Source: Burkholderia sp. Ax-1719 (GTDB lineage Bacteria; Pseudomonadota; Gammaproteobacteria; Burkholderiales; Burkholderiaceae). Taken from it: a stretch of 64,000 nt of DNA. Numbering within the stretch: position 1 is the stretch's first letter; the number at the start of each line of letters is the position of its first letter. The notes under the pieces were generated by a model that saw only the letters and a list, made by a program, of their open reading frames with translations, was not told the DNA's origin and did not search any database. A program made the translations under genes and the position numbers. The stretch spans positions 372,001 through 436,000 of the forward strand of contig NZ_VWWJ01000003.1 of assembly GCF_011753055.1 (NCBI RefSeq), read 5' to 3'. This document shows, one piece after another, positions 47,577 to 56,079 of the stretch.

Positions 47577-48632
47577 TTAAAGCGTGACCGCCTGCCCCGT
47601 CTGCAGCGATTCTCGCAACGCATAGCCGATCCGCGTCGCCTCCAGCGCGTCTTCCAGGCTCGCCCCCTGCCCCGCTTCGGCTGCCGCGCCGTTCAGCCGC
47701 GCGCGCACCGCCGCGACGAAAGCCTGCGCCTCGATCAGGAACGCTTCCTCGAAACGCTCGAAGAAGGTCGGCGTGCATTCGCTGCGCGCGCCGTGGGCGT
47801 CGTAGATCTCCACGCGATTCATGCGCGGCACCCGGCCGATGGCCAGCGCGCCCGCCGTGCCGATCACCTCGCTCGACGCATCGTTGCCGTGCGCCATGGT
47901 GCGCGAGGCGTAGAACATCGCCAGCTTGCCGCCCTCGAATTCGCAGATCGCCACGCCGTTGTCGACGTCGCCGAATTCACGCAGCCCTTCGTGCAGCGCC
48001 ACCGCGCCCGCCGCAAACACGCGCGTGGCGCGCGGCTTGCCCAGCAGCCAGCGCGCCACGTCGATATCGTGCACGGTGCAGTCGAGGAAGATGCCGCCCG
48101 AGGTCGGCGCGAAACGCACGAAAAAGCCGTCGGGATCGTTGAGATCGCAGTTCTGCGAGCGCACCAGAAACGGCCTGCCGATCTTGCCCGCGCGTACTTT
48201 CTCGAAGGCATCGTGGTAACTCGGATCGAAACGGCGCATGAAACCGATGGTCACCTGCTGGCCCGGAAAGCGCCGCGATTCTTCGACCACGCGCTCGCAT
48301 TCGGCCACATCGAGCGACAGTGGCTTTTCGCAGAAGACGTGCTTGCCCGCGTGCAAGGCATCGACAATCTGTTGCGCGTGCAACGACGAAGGCGTCACCA
48401 GCCACACGGCGTCGAGCGTATCGTCGGCGAGCAGTTGGGTGTAGTCGTTATAGAGACGCGTTTCGGGCAGCGCCGAGCGTGCCCATGCCAGATCGTCTTC
48501 GAGCGGGCTGCACGCCGCCGCCAGTGTTGCACCGGGCACACGGTACGCCAGATTCTGCGCGTGCCGCCGCCCCAGCCGTCCGAGCCCCACCACACCCACG
48601 CGCAATGGCCGGGCACGATCGCTTGATTGCAT
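47577..48632 (-). CDS. Gfo/Idh/MocA-family oxidoreductase, inositol dehydrogenase-like
   Basis: 351 residues: NAD(P)-binding Rossmann motif VGLGRLGRRHA near residue 13, CEKPLS with the conserved lysine near 100, and GGIFLDCTVHDIDVARWLLG carrying the catalytic DxxxH-type histidine. It belongs to the IolG/scyllo-inositol dehydrogenase group and is the second such gene in the iolR operon, 87 bases after iolG. It may oxidise another inositol isomer (for example scyllo-) or a related sugar. AAGGAG precedes the ATG. A hairpin lies between the two genes. Confidence 0.85.
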   Translation of the reverse strand: MQSSDRARPLRVGVVGLGRLGRRHAQNLAYRVPGATLAAACSPLEDDLAWARSALPETRLYNDYTQLLADDTLDAVWLVTPSSLHAQQIVDALHAGKHVFCEKPLSLDVAECERVVEESRRFPGQQVTIGFMRRFDPSYHDAFEKVRAGKIGRPFLVRSQNCDLNDPDGFFVRFAPTSGGIFLDCTVHDIDVARWLLGKPRATRVFAAGAVALHEGLREFGDVDNGVAICEFEGGKLAMFYASRTMAHGNDASSEVIGTAGALAIGRVPRMNRVEIYDAHGARSECTPTFFERFEEAFLIEAQAFVAAVRARLNGAAAEAGQGASLEDALEATRIGYALRESLQTGQAVTL

Positions 48633-48678
48633 GGTCCGTCTCCTTTCGTGTTTGATTCGGAATCCTGCGTATACAAAG

Positions 48679-48704
48679 GGCGTCGCTTTCAGAAAAGCGA
48701 CGCC
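48679..48704 (-). terminator. Hairpin between the two oxidoreductase genes
   Basis: Perfect 11-bp stem GGCGTCGCTTT/AAAGCGACGCC with a 4-base loop, 15 bases after the iolG stop. Only three T follow on the minus strand, so it probably reduces rather than stops transcription, or stabilises the upstream mRNA 3' end. Confidence 0.55.
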
Positions 48705-48719
48705 GATATCCTCTTCGAC

Positions 48720-49727
48720 TCAACCGCCCAGCTTCACCACGCGCCCTTCGCGCCACGACAGCGCCGCCGCCTCGGCCAGTTCGAGCGCCTTCAGGCCATC
48801 GGCGACACTCGTGCGCACCGGCACGCCCTGCGTGACCGCCTCGTAGAAGTGCGCCATTTCGCGCGCATACGCGGCGCGATAGCGCTCCAGGAAAAACGCT
48901 TCCGGCACGTCCTGCGCCACTGCGATCTTCGACCATGCGACCACTTCGGTCGGCTTGATGTTGCCGGCCTGCAGCATGCCTTCGCTGCCAAGAATCTCAA
49001 AGCGCTGGTCGTAACCGTAGGCCGCGCGGCGCGCCGTGTTGATCTGGCAAAGACGCCCGCGCTTCGTGCGAATCGTCACGGCCGTGGAATCGATATCGCC
49101 CGCATCGGCAATCGCCGGATCGGACAGGCAACTGCCCGTGGCATGCACGCTTTCGGCTTCATCGTCGAGAATCCAGCGGAAGATGTCGAAGTCGTGAATC
49201 AGCATGTCCTTGAAGATGCCGCCCGAATGCTTGATGTACTCGACCGGCGGCGCGCCCGGATCGCGGCTCGTCACGATCAGCATTTCCGGCGTGCCGATTT
49301 CGCCCGCATCCAGACGCGTCTTGAGCGCCGCGAAGGTGGGATCGTAGCGACGCTGAAAGCCGATCATCGCCACCACGCCCGCACGCTCGACCGCTTCGGC
49401 GCACTCGCGCGCGCGGCCGATCGCGAGATCGACAGGCTTTTCGCAGAAGATATGCTTGCCCGCCGCCGCCGACTTCAAGATCAGTTCGGAATGCGTATCG
49501 GTTGACGAGCAGATCACCGTGGCGTCGATTTCGGCATCGCCGAATGCGCTGTCGATATCGCTCACCTGCGCGCCGTGCTGCGCCGCGAGCGCGGCAGCCG
49601 CCTCGCGATTCACGTCGATCACGTACTTCAGACGCACGCCGGGCTGGCGCGCGAGATTTGCCGCGTGAATGCGGCCAATACGGCCCGCGCCAAATACCGC
49701 GACGTTCAGCGTCTTTCCATCAGTCAT
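48720..49727 (-). CDS. iolG: myo-Inositol 2-dehydrogenase
   Basis: First catabolic step: NAD-dependent oxidation of myo-inositol to scyllo-inosose. The 335-residue protein has FGAGRIGRIHAANLARQPG (Rossmann), CEKPVDLAIGRA with catalytic K about 97, and GGIFKDMLIHDFDIFRWIL carrying the D and H of the active site. Length and these blocks fit IolG. Its start overlaps the end of the iolR gene by eight bases, so the two are translationally coupled. Confidence 0.93.
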   Translation of the reverse strand: MTDGKTLNVAVFGAGRIGRIHAANLARQPGVRLKYVIDVNREAAAALAAQHGAQVSDIDSAFGDAEIDATVICSSTDTHSELILKSAAAGKHIFCEKPVDLAIGRARECAEAVERAGVVAMIGFQRRYDPTFAALKTRLDAGEIGTPEMLIVTSRDPGAPPVEYIKHSGGIFKDMLIHDFDIFRWILDDEAESVHATGSCLSDPAIADAGDIDSTAVTIRTKRGRLCQINTARRAAYGYDQRFEILGSEGMLQAGNIKPTEVVAWSKIAVAQDVPEAFFLERYRAAYAREMAHFYEAVTQGVPVRTSVADGLKALELAEAAALSWREGRVVKLGG

Positions 49728-50610
49728 CGTATCCTCCAGGATCGGTCGATTCTTCTACGTTGAGTTCGAGCCGGTAGGCGAGCGCCACGAACAGCGCCTG
49801 GCACAGGCAGAACGTGCTGGTCAGCGAACGGAACGCAAACGCGCTCCCCTCTTTCACATAGAGTTGCGCGTCGGCGTGACGCGCGAGTGGCGAAAGCTGG
49901 CTATCGGTGATGACGAGCGTCTTTGCCTGATGCTGCTGCGCCGCGCGCAGGCAGTACTGCGTTTCCTTGCCGTAGGGCGCGAAGCTGATGGCGACCACCA
50001 CGTCGCCCTTCTTCACGCTGCGGATCTGCTCGTGATACATGCCGCCGAGGCCCGAGATCAGATGCACGCGTTTGCGCGTGTGCTGCAGCGCATAGACGAT
50101 GTAGCTCGCCACCGGAAACGAGCGGCGCACGCCGATCACGTAAATGTTGTCGGCGTGTTCGAGCATCTGCACGGCGGCGTCGAATTGCGCGTCGTCGAGG
50201 CCCGCTTCCAGTTCGTCCAGGCCGCTGCGGCACGCGCCGATGAATTCGCGCGCCACCGTGCCGCCCAGTTCCGGGCTGGCCTCGCCGTCCTTGGCGTCGA
50301 TCAACTGGCGAATGCGCTGCTGATAGCTCGTGGCCGATACGCCCTGGCCCGCATACGCCTGGCGGAACACCGCCTGCAGATCGGAAAAACCCGAAAAGCC
50401 GAAGCGCTGCGCAAAGCGCACCACCGCCGACGGATGCACGCCGCAACTCGCGGCGATGTCGCTGGTGCGATCCATCATCACGCTCGCGCGGTTCTGTTCG
50501 ATATACGTCGCGATGCTTTTGAGCTGCCTCGGCAACGCTTCGTACTCGTGTGCGATGCGCTGCATCAATTCGTCTACGCCTGCTACAGCGTCGCTGGTTT
50601 CATCCGCCAT
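49720..50610 (-). CDS. iolR: RpiR-family repressor of inositol genes
   Basis: 296 residues: an N-terminal HTH_6 DNA-binding domain (about 12-88: LPRQLKSIATYIEQNRASVM, GVHPSAVVRFAQRFGFSGF) and a C-terminal SIS sugar-isomerase domain (about 135-275: IYVIGVRRSFPVASYIVYAL, VVAISFAPYGKET) that senses a phosphosugar. Its position at the head of the iolG operon and facing the inositol importer operon matches IolR of rhizobia, which is relieved by a late pathway intermediate. The start MADETSDAVAG is chosen over a 47-codon upstream extension. Confidence 0.92.
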   Translation of the reverse strand: MADETSDAVAGVDELMQRIAHEYEALPRQLKSIATYIEQNRASVMMDRTSDIAASCGVHPSAVVRFAQRFGFSGFSDLQAVFRQAYAGQGVSATSYQQRIRQLIDAKDGEASPELGGTVAREFIGACRSGLDELEAGLDDAQFDAAVQMLEHADNIYVIGVRRSFPVASYIVYALQHTRKRVHLISGLGGMYHEQIRSVKKGDVVVAISFAPYGKETQYCLRAAQQHQAKTLVITDSQLSPLARHADAQLYVKEGSAFAFRSLTSTFCLCQALFVALAYRLELNVEESTDPGGYDD

Positions 50611-50723
50611 GATCGTTTTCCCTGCTTTTTTCCTGCCATTTGCCGCACTGCCGCAAACCCTTGCTGGGCGGGCGTTCGGGCGAAGGCTAACGGAGCCGAT
50701 TATAGGCAGCGCGCCATCAGATT

Positions 50724-50762
50724 GGAACAGATTTTCCATTTTTATTTGCAATGAAATTTCTG
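50724..50762. promoter_or_regulatory. Probable IolR operator region
   Basis: GGAACAGATTTTCC at 50724-50737 has the form GGAA-N6-TTCC, which I recall as the published operator pattern of the RpiR-type IolR of Sinorhizobium meliloti. It also forms part of a larger dyad, CAGATTTTCCAT (50728-50739) with ATGAAATTTCTG (50751-50762), matching at 9 of 12 positions. It lies between the divergent iolR and importer genes, just upstream of the predicted -35 of the importer operon. Confidence 0.6.
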
Positions 50763-50791
50763 TTGCAAGCGCTTGGACGATCGCCTAATCT
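50763..50791 (+). promoter_or_regulatory. Candidate promoter of the inositol importer operon
   Basis: TTGCAA (50763-50768) and TAATCT (50786-50791) with a 17-base spacer. The -35 is fair and the -10 is weak. Placement directly after the IolR-type dyad supports it. Confidence 0.4.
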
Positions 50792-50866
50792 TGTCGATGA
50801 GCGCCGGAGAATTCGCTCGCGGGGCTCACCCCAAAAACGAACGACAGACCGAGAAAGGTGGAGACA

Positions 50867-51940
50867 ATGACGCAACGCAAGGGCAAGACCATGCTCCGAA
50901 GGCTGGCTGCGGCAATCACGCTGGCAGTTGGTGTGACCGGCTTGAGCGCGGGTTTGACCGTCATGACCGCACAATCGGCGCAGGCCGCCGACGCGCACTT
51001 CGTCCTGATCAGCCATGCGCCGGATTCGGACTCGTGGTGGAACGTGATCAAGAACGCCATCAAACAGGCCGACGAAGACTTCAACGTCGAAACCGACTAC
51101 CGCAATCCGCCCAACGGCGACATCGCCGACATGGCGCGCCTGATCGAACAGGCGGCCGCGCGCAATTACGACGGCGTCATCACCACCATTGCCGACTTTG
51201 ACGTGCTCAAGAGCTCGATCGGCAAGGTCACGGCCAAGAAGATCCCGCTCGTCACCATCAATTCCGGCACCGAGGAACAAAGCGAACAGCTCGGCGCGAT
51301 CATGCACGTGGGCCAGCCCGAATACGTGGCGGGCCACGCCGCTGGCGAAAAGGCCAAGGCAGCGGGCGTGAAGTCGTTCCTGTGCGTGAACCACATCGCC
51401 ACCAACACAGTGTCGTTCGATCGCTGCCGTGGTTTCGCCGATGCGATTGGCGTGGACTACAAGACCTCGACGATCGACTCGGGCCAGGACCCGACGGAAA
51501 TCCAGTCGAAGGTCAGCGCCTTCCTGCGCAACCACCCGAACACCGGCGCGATCCTCACGCTCGGCCCCGTGCCGGCGGCGGCCACGCTCAAGGCGGTCCA
51601 GCAGATGGGCCTCGCGGGCAAGATCTACTTCTGCACCTTCGACTTCTCGGATGAAATCGCCAAGGCCATCCGCGCCGGCACGATCCAGTTCGCCATCGAC
51701 CAGCAGCCGTACCTGCAGGGCTATATCCCGGTGGCGGTGCTGGCGATCGTGAAGAAGGATCACACCACCGATCCGGCCAAGATCCGCCAGATTCTGGAAG
51801 CCAATCCGAAGTTCAAGCAGCGCCTCGATACCTATGGCCTGCAACCGTCCTACGGCCCGAAGAACATCCGCTCGGGTCCGGGCTTCATCACCAAGGAGAA
51901 TCTGGACAAGGTCGTGAAGTACGCGGGTCAGTACCGCTGA
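50867..51940 (+). CDS. Inositol/sugar ABC transporter, periplasmic binding protein
   Basis: 357 residues with a signal peptide (positively charged MTQRKGKTMLRR, hydrophobic core to about residue 35, likely cleavage after AQA near 40) and a Peripla_BP_4 (ribose/RbsB-like) fold: ADAHFVLISHAPDSDSWW, DYDGV-type sugar-contact segment RNYDGVITTIAD, and FCTFDFSDEIAKAI. Captures the substrate in the periplasm for the CUT2 importer encoded next. myo-Inositol is inferred from the surrounding iol genes. GGAG lies five bases before the ATG. A stable hairpin follows the stop. Confidence 0.92.
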   Translation: MTQRKGKTMLRRLAAAITLAVGVTGLSAGLTVMTAQSAQAADAHFVLISHAPDSDSWWNVIKNAIKQADEDFNVETDYRNPPNGDIADMARLIEQAAARNYDGVITTIADFDVLKSSIGKVTAKKIPLVTINSGTEEQSEQLGAIMHVGQPEYVAGHAAGEKAKAAGVKSFLCVNHIATNTVSFDRCRGFADAIGVDYKTSTIDSGQDPTEIQSKVSAFLRNHPNTGAILTLGPVPAAATLKAVQQMGLAGKIYFCTFDFSDEIAKAIRAGTIQFAIDQQPYLQGYIPVAVLAIVKKDHTTDPAKIRQILEANPKFKQRLDTYGLQPSYGPKNIRSGPGFITKENLDKVVKYAGQYR

Positions 51941-51963
51941 TCTATCGGTTCTTTTCGTCAGTC

Positions 51964-51992
51964 ACGCGCGGCGGCGCGACTCTGCCGCGCGT
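51964..51992 (+). other. Intercistronic hairpin after the binding-protein gene
   Basis: ACGCGCGGC and GCCGCGCGT form a perfect 9-bp GC-rich stem with an 11-base loop and no T run. Such stems between a binding-protein gene and its permease usually protect the upstream mRNA from 3' exonucleases and raise binding-protein levels; that role is inferred. Confidence 0.5.
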
Positions 51993-52044
51993 CTAATTAC
52001 CGGGTCATGTCATCCAGCACAGACTCGGGTAGATAGGAGACATC

Positions 52045-53214
52045 ATGGGTGTAGCCGGCAAACACTTTCCCTCGCACGCACCGGACGGCAGCGACGCCGC
52101 CACGCCGCCCGCGGCCAACGCCGCGGCCGCAGGCGACGAACGCGTGCGCCATGAATCGTGGTTCGGTCATCTGCTCGGCCGACCGGAATTCGCCGCGATT
52201 TCGGGAACCGTGCTCGTGTTCGCCGTGTTCGCGATTGGCGCAGGCGGGTCCGGGATGTTCGACCTCGACGGCGTAATGAACTGGTCTCAAGTTGCTGCTT
52301 ATTTAGGTATCCTTGCCGTTGGCGCATGTCTGTTGATGATTGCCGGCGAGTTCGATCTTTCCATCGGCTCGATGATCGGCTTCGCGGGCATGATGGTCGC
52401 CATCCCCACGATGTATTTCCACTGGCCGATTGCGCTGTCGATCCTGTTTGCGTTCGTGGGCTGCACGGCTCTCGGCGCGCTCAACGGCTACCTCGTGATG
52501 CGCACGCGGCTGCCCTCGTTCATCGTCACGCTTGCGTTCCTGTTCATCCTGCGCGGTCTGACGCTCGCCCTCTCGATCATGTTCGCCGACCGCACCATCG
52601 TGTCCGGTGTGGGCGACGTCGCCAAAGCGGACTTCATCACCAACCTGCTGTTCCATGGCACCGCGTTCAAGGGCCTGTTCGTTGGTCTGGCGCATATCGG
52701 CATCGGCAAGATGCTGGATAACGGTCAGCCGCTCGTCCCCGGCATCCCCAAGGTGATTCTGTGGTGGATCGCGCTCGTGATCATCGGCGCTTTCACGCTG
52801 GCGAAGACGCGCTACGGCAACTGGATCTTCGCCGTGGGCGGCGATGCGAACGCCGCCAAGAACGTGGGCGTGCCGGTCAAGCGCGTCAAGATCTCGCTCT
52901 TCATGCTGACCGCGTTCTGCTCGTGCCTGTTTGCGGTGCTGCAGGTGTGCGATATCGGTTCGGCCGCTGCCGACCGTGGCCTGCAGAAGGAATTCGAAGC
53001 GATCATCGCCGCGGTGATCGGCGGCTCGCTGCTCACGGGCGGTTATGGATCGGTGATTGGCGCAGCGTTTGGCGCGCTGATCTTCGGCGTGGTGCAGATC
53101 GGCATCACGTACACGAATATCGATTCGGACTGGTTCCGCGTGTTCCTCGGCGGCATGCTGCTGGTCGCCGTGCTGTTCAACCACTATGTGCGCCGCCGCG
53201 TCGCGCAATCGTAA
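52045..53214 (+). CDS. Inositol/sugar ABC transporter permease (CUT2)
   Basis: 389 residues in the BPD_transp_2 family, with about ten hydrophobic helices from residue 50 on. Visible motifs include LMIAGEFDLSIGSMIGFAGM and the EAA-like loop FEAIIAAVIGGSLLTGGYGS. The first about 45 residues are a polar Ala/Pro-rich leader, longer than in RbsC. It should form a homodimeric channel with the ATPase encoded next, since only one permease gene is present. GGAGACATC precedes the ATG. Confidence 0.92.
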   Translation: MGVAGKHFPSHAPDGSDAATPPAANAAAAGDERVRHESWFGHLLGRPEFAAISGTVLVFAVFAIGAGGSGMFDLDGVMNWSQVAAYLGILAVGACLLMIAGEFDLSIGSMIGFAGMMVAIPTMYFHWPIALSILFAFVGCTALGALNGYLVMRTRLPSFIVTLAFLFILRGLTLALSIMFADRTIVSGVGDVAKADFITNLLFHGTAFKGLFVGLAHIGIGKMLDNGQPLVPGIPKVILWWIALVIIGAFTLAKTRYGNWIFAVGGDANAAKNVGVPVKRVKISLFMLTAFCSCLFAVLQVCDIGSAAADRGLQKEFEAIIAAVIGGSLLTGGYGSVIGAAFGALIFGVVQIGITYTNIDSDWFRVFLGGMLLVAVLFNHYVRRRVAQS

Positions 53215-53227
53215 GCCGGAGGCCAAC

Positions 53228-54043
53228 ATGTCGGATACCACTCAAACGACGGCTGCGAACGCGGACTACATTCTCGCGCTCGACAACGTCAGCAAGCACT
53301 TCGGCAAGGTCATCGCGCTCAACGGCGTCACGCTGAAACTGCGCCGCGGCGAAGTGCACTGTCTGCTCGGCGACAACGGCGCGGGCAAGTCCACGCTCAT
53401 CAAGACGCTTGCGGGCGTGCATGCGCCCACCACCGGTGAGTACTACGTCGACGGCAAGCCAGTGCGTTTCGAATCGCCGAAAGATGCGCTCGATCTGGGC
53501 ATTGCAACGGTGTATCAGGATCTCGCGCTAGTGCCGCTGCTCTCCGTGGCGCGCAACTTCTTCATGGGCCGCGAGCCGCAGAAAAAGTTGTTCGGCTTCA
53601 TCAACGTGATGGATCTCGATGCGAGCGCAACCATCGCCAAGGATCGTCTGGCCGAAATGGGCATTCATGTGCGCGATCCGCACCAGGCCATCGGCACGAT
53701 GTCGGGCGGCGAGCGCCAGTGCCTGGCGATTGCACGGGCGATTCACTTCGGCGCGCGCGTGCTGATTCTGGACGAGCCGACCGCGGCACTCGGCGTCAAG
53801 CAGAGCTTCAACGTCCTCAAGCTGATCCATGCGGCGCGCGCCAAGGGCATTTCGGTGATCTTCATCACCCACAATGTCCACCACGCCTACCCGATCGGCG
53901 ATTCGTTCACGCTGCTCAATCGCGGGCGCTCGCTCGGCACCTATACGAAGGACACGATCACCAAGAACGAAGTCCTCGACATGATGGCGGGCGGCGCGGA
54001 AATGCAGAAGATGATCGCCGAACTCGACGGCGCCACCATCTGA
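53228..54043 (+). CDS. Inositol/sugar ABC transporter ATPase, single domain
   Basis: 271 residues with one complete ABC domain: Walker A GDNGAGKST (48-56), signature MSGGERQ (158-164), Walker B RVLILDEP (177-184) and the H-loop in FITHNVHHAY. Most CUT2 importers use a roughly 500-residue ATPase with two tandem domains (RbsA type); the single-domain form resembles FrcA-type importers, so two copies would pair. It starts 13 bases after the permease gene and 23 bases before iolC, with AGGCC before the ATG. Confidence 0.93.
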   Translation: MSDTTQTTAANADYILALDNVSKHFGKVIALNGVTLKLRRGEVHCLLGDNGAGKSTLIKTLAGVHAPTTGEYYVDGKPVRFESPKDALDLGIATVYQDLALVPLLSVARNFFMGREPQKKLFGFINVMDLDASATIAKDRLAEMGIHVRDPHQAIGTMSGGERQCLAIARAIHFGARVLILDEPTAALGVKQSFNVLKLIHAARAKGISVIFITHNVHHAYPIGDSFTLLNRGRSLGTYTKDTITKNEVLDMMAGGAEMQKMIAELDGATI

Positions 54044-54066
54044 TACCGAATTCATCAGGAATGCAC

Positions 54067-56079
54067 ATGACTAGCTCTGTCACGAACCCGTCGTCCCGCT
54101 TCGCGTCCGGGCGCAGCCGCGACATCGTCTGCCTGGGGCGCCTGGGCGTCGATCTCTACGCGCAGCAGGTGGGCGCGCGGCTGGAAGACGTGTCCACGTT
54201 CTCGAAGTATCTGGGCGGCTCGTCGGCGAATATCGCGTTTGGCTGCGCGCGGCTCGGGCTGAAATCGGCCATGCTCACGCGCGTCGGCGACGACCACATG
54301 GGTCGCTTTCTCACCGAAACGCTCGCGAAAGAAGGCTGCGATACCCGTCACATTCGCATCGATCACGACCGCCTCACCGCGCTCGTGCTGCTGGGCATCA
54401 AGGACCGCGACACCTTCCCGCTGATCTTCTATCGCGAGAATTGCGCCGATATGGCTGTCGATCCCGCCGATTTCGATGAAGCGTTCATTGCTTCGTCGAA
54501 GGCGCTCTTGATCACCGGCACCCACTTCTCCACCGAACAGGTCAATCGCACCAGCCTCAAGGCGCTGGAATACGCGCGCCGCAACAACGTGCGCACGGTG
54601 CTCGATATCGACTATCGCCCGGTGCTGTGGGGTCTTACCGGCAAGGCCGACGGCGAAACGCGCTTTGTCGCCAGCGCGGGCGTGAGCGAGCATCTGCAGC
54701 GCATCCTGCCGCAGTTCGATCTGGTGATCGGCACGGAGGAAGAATTCCGCATCGCAGGCGGTCAGGACGATCTGGTCGCTGCGCTCAATAACGTGCGCAA
54801 AGTCACGGGCGCAACGCTGCTAGTCAAGCGCGGCCCGCTTGGCTGCCAGATCGTCGAGGGCGCGGTGCCCGCCTCGCTCGACGATCTGCCGATGCAGCGC
54901 GGCGTTGAAGTCGAAGTGCTCAACGTACTGGGCGCGGGCGACGCGTTTGCCTCGGGCTTTCTGTCGGGCTGGCTGCGCGACGCGCCGCTGGAAGACTGCG
55001 CGCGTTCGGCCAATGCCTGCGGCGCGCTGGTGGTCTCGCGTCACGGCTGCGCGCCCGCCATGCCCACGCCCGCGGAACTCGACTACTTCCTGAGCGAAGC
55101 GCAGGCGGACCCGGCACGCATGCGCCGTCCCGACCGCGACGCCACGCTTGCGCGCCTGCATCGCGTCACGCCCGCGCGCAAGCAGTACGACGAAGTGCTC
55201 GGCTTCGCCTTCGATCATCGCAACCAGTTCTTCGATCTGGCCCAGCAAACGGGCGCGAGCGAAACGCGCATCTCGTACCTGAAGAATCTGTTCGTGGAAG
55301 CCGTCGCGCAAACGGAAAGCGCGCTCGGTCTGCAGGGCAAGATCGGCGTGCTGATCGACGACCGTTACGGCCAGGATGCGCTCAATGCAGCGACCGGGCG
55401 CGACTGGTGGATCGGCCGTCCGGTGGAACTGCCCGGTTCGGTGCCGCTGGTGTTCGATCATGGCCGCTCGATCGGCACCACGCTCGCCGCCTGGCCGATC
55501 GGCCACACGGTCAAGTGCCTCGTGCAGTTCCATCCCGATGAACCCATCGAGCAGCGACTCGAACAGGAAGCGCAACTGCGCGCGCTCTACGACGCCGTGC
55601 AGGCGAGCGGCCACGAGCTGCTGCTCGAAGTGATTCCGCCGAAGCTCAACGGCAAGCCCAACGCGCCCGACACGATCTATCGCGCACTCAAGCGGCTCTA
55701 CAACATCGGTCTCTATCCCGAGTGGTGGAAGCTCGAACCGGTGGACGCGGCGCAGTGGCGCGAGATCGACGCGCTGATCGCGGAGCGCGATCCGCATTGC
55801 CGCGGCGTGGTGCTGCTGGGGCTTTCCGCGCCGATGGAGCAGCTCATGGGCGGCTTTGCCGCGGCTGCCGCGTCGCAAACATGCCGTGGCTTCACGGTCG
55901 GCCGCACGATTTTCTACGAGCCGAGCTTCGCCTGGCTCAAGGGCGAAATCGACGACAAGGAAGTGATCGCCCGCGTGCGTCGCGCGTTCGAAACGCTGAT
56001 TGCGGCATGGCGTTCGGCGCGCAGTACGGCTCATGGCCAGGCGCAAGGTCACATCGCGCATGAGGAGAAAGCGGCATGA
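54067..56079 (+). CDS. iolC: 5-Dehydro-2-deoxygluconokinase fused to DUF2090 domain
   Basis: 670 residues. The N-terminal half (about 18-335) is a PfkB kinase: GGSSANIAFG near 50 and NVLGAGDAFASGFL with the catalytic base D292; it phosphorylates 5-dehydro-2-deoxygluconate. The C-terminal half (about 350-650) is a DUF2090 domain with an aldolase-like TIM-barrel character (FAFDHRNQFFDLAQQTG, VLIDDRYGQDAL). No separate iolJ aldolase is present, so this half probably cleaves the product to malonate semialdehyde and DHAP. AGGA is six bases before the chosen ATG. It overlaps iolD by four bases. Confidence 0.93.
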   Translation: MTSSVTNPSSRFASGRSRDIVCLGRLGVDLYAQQVGARLEDVSTFSKYLGGSSANIAFGCARLGLKSAMLTRVGDDHMGRFLTETLAKEGCDTRHIRIDHDRLTALVLLGIKDRDTFPLIFYRENCADMAVDPADFDEAFIASSKALLITGTHFSTEQVNRTSLKALEYARRNNVRTVLDIDYRPVLWGLTGKADGETRFVASAGVSEHLQRILPQFDLVIGTEEEFRIAGGQDDLVAALNNVRKVTGATLLVKRGPLGCQIVEGAVPASLDDLPMQRGVEVEVLNVLGAGDAFASGFLSGWLRDAPLEDCARSANACGALVVSRHGCAPAMPTPAELDYFLSEAQADPARMRRPDRDATLARLHRVTPARKQYDEVLGFAFDHRNQFFDLAQQTGASETRISYLKNLFVEAVAQTESALGLQGKIGVLIDDRYGQDALNAATGRDWWIGRPVELPGSVPLVFDHGRSIGTTLAAWPIGHTVKCLVQFHPDEPIEQRLEQEAQLRALYDAVQASGHELLLEVIPPKLNGKPNAPDTIYRALKRLYNIGLYPEWWKLEPVDAAQWREIDALIAERDPHCRGVVLLGLSAPMEQLMGGFAAAAASQTCRGFTVGRTIFYEPSFAWLKGEIDDKEVIARVRRAFETLIAAWRSARSTAHGQAQGHIAHEEKAA

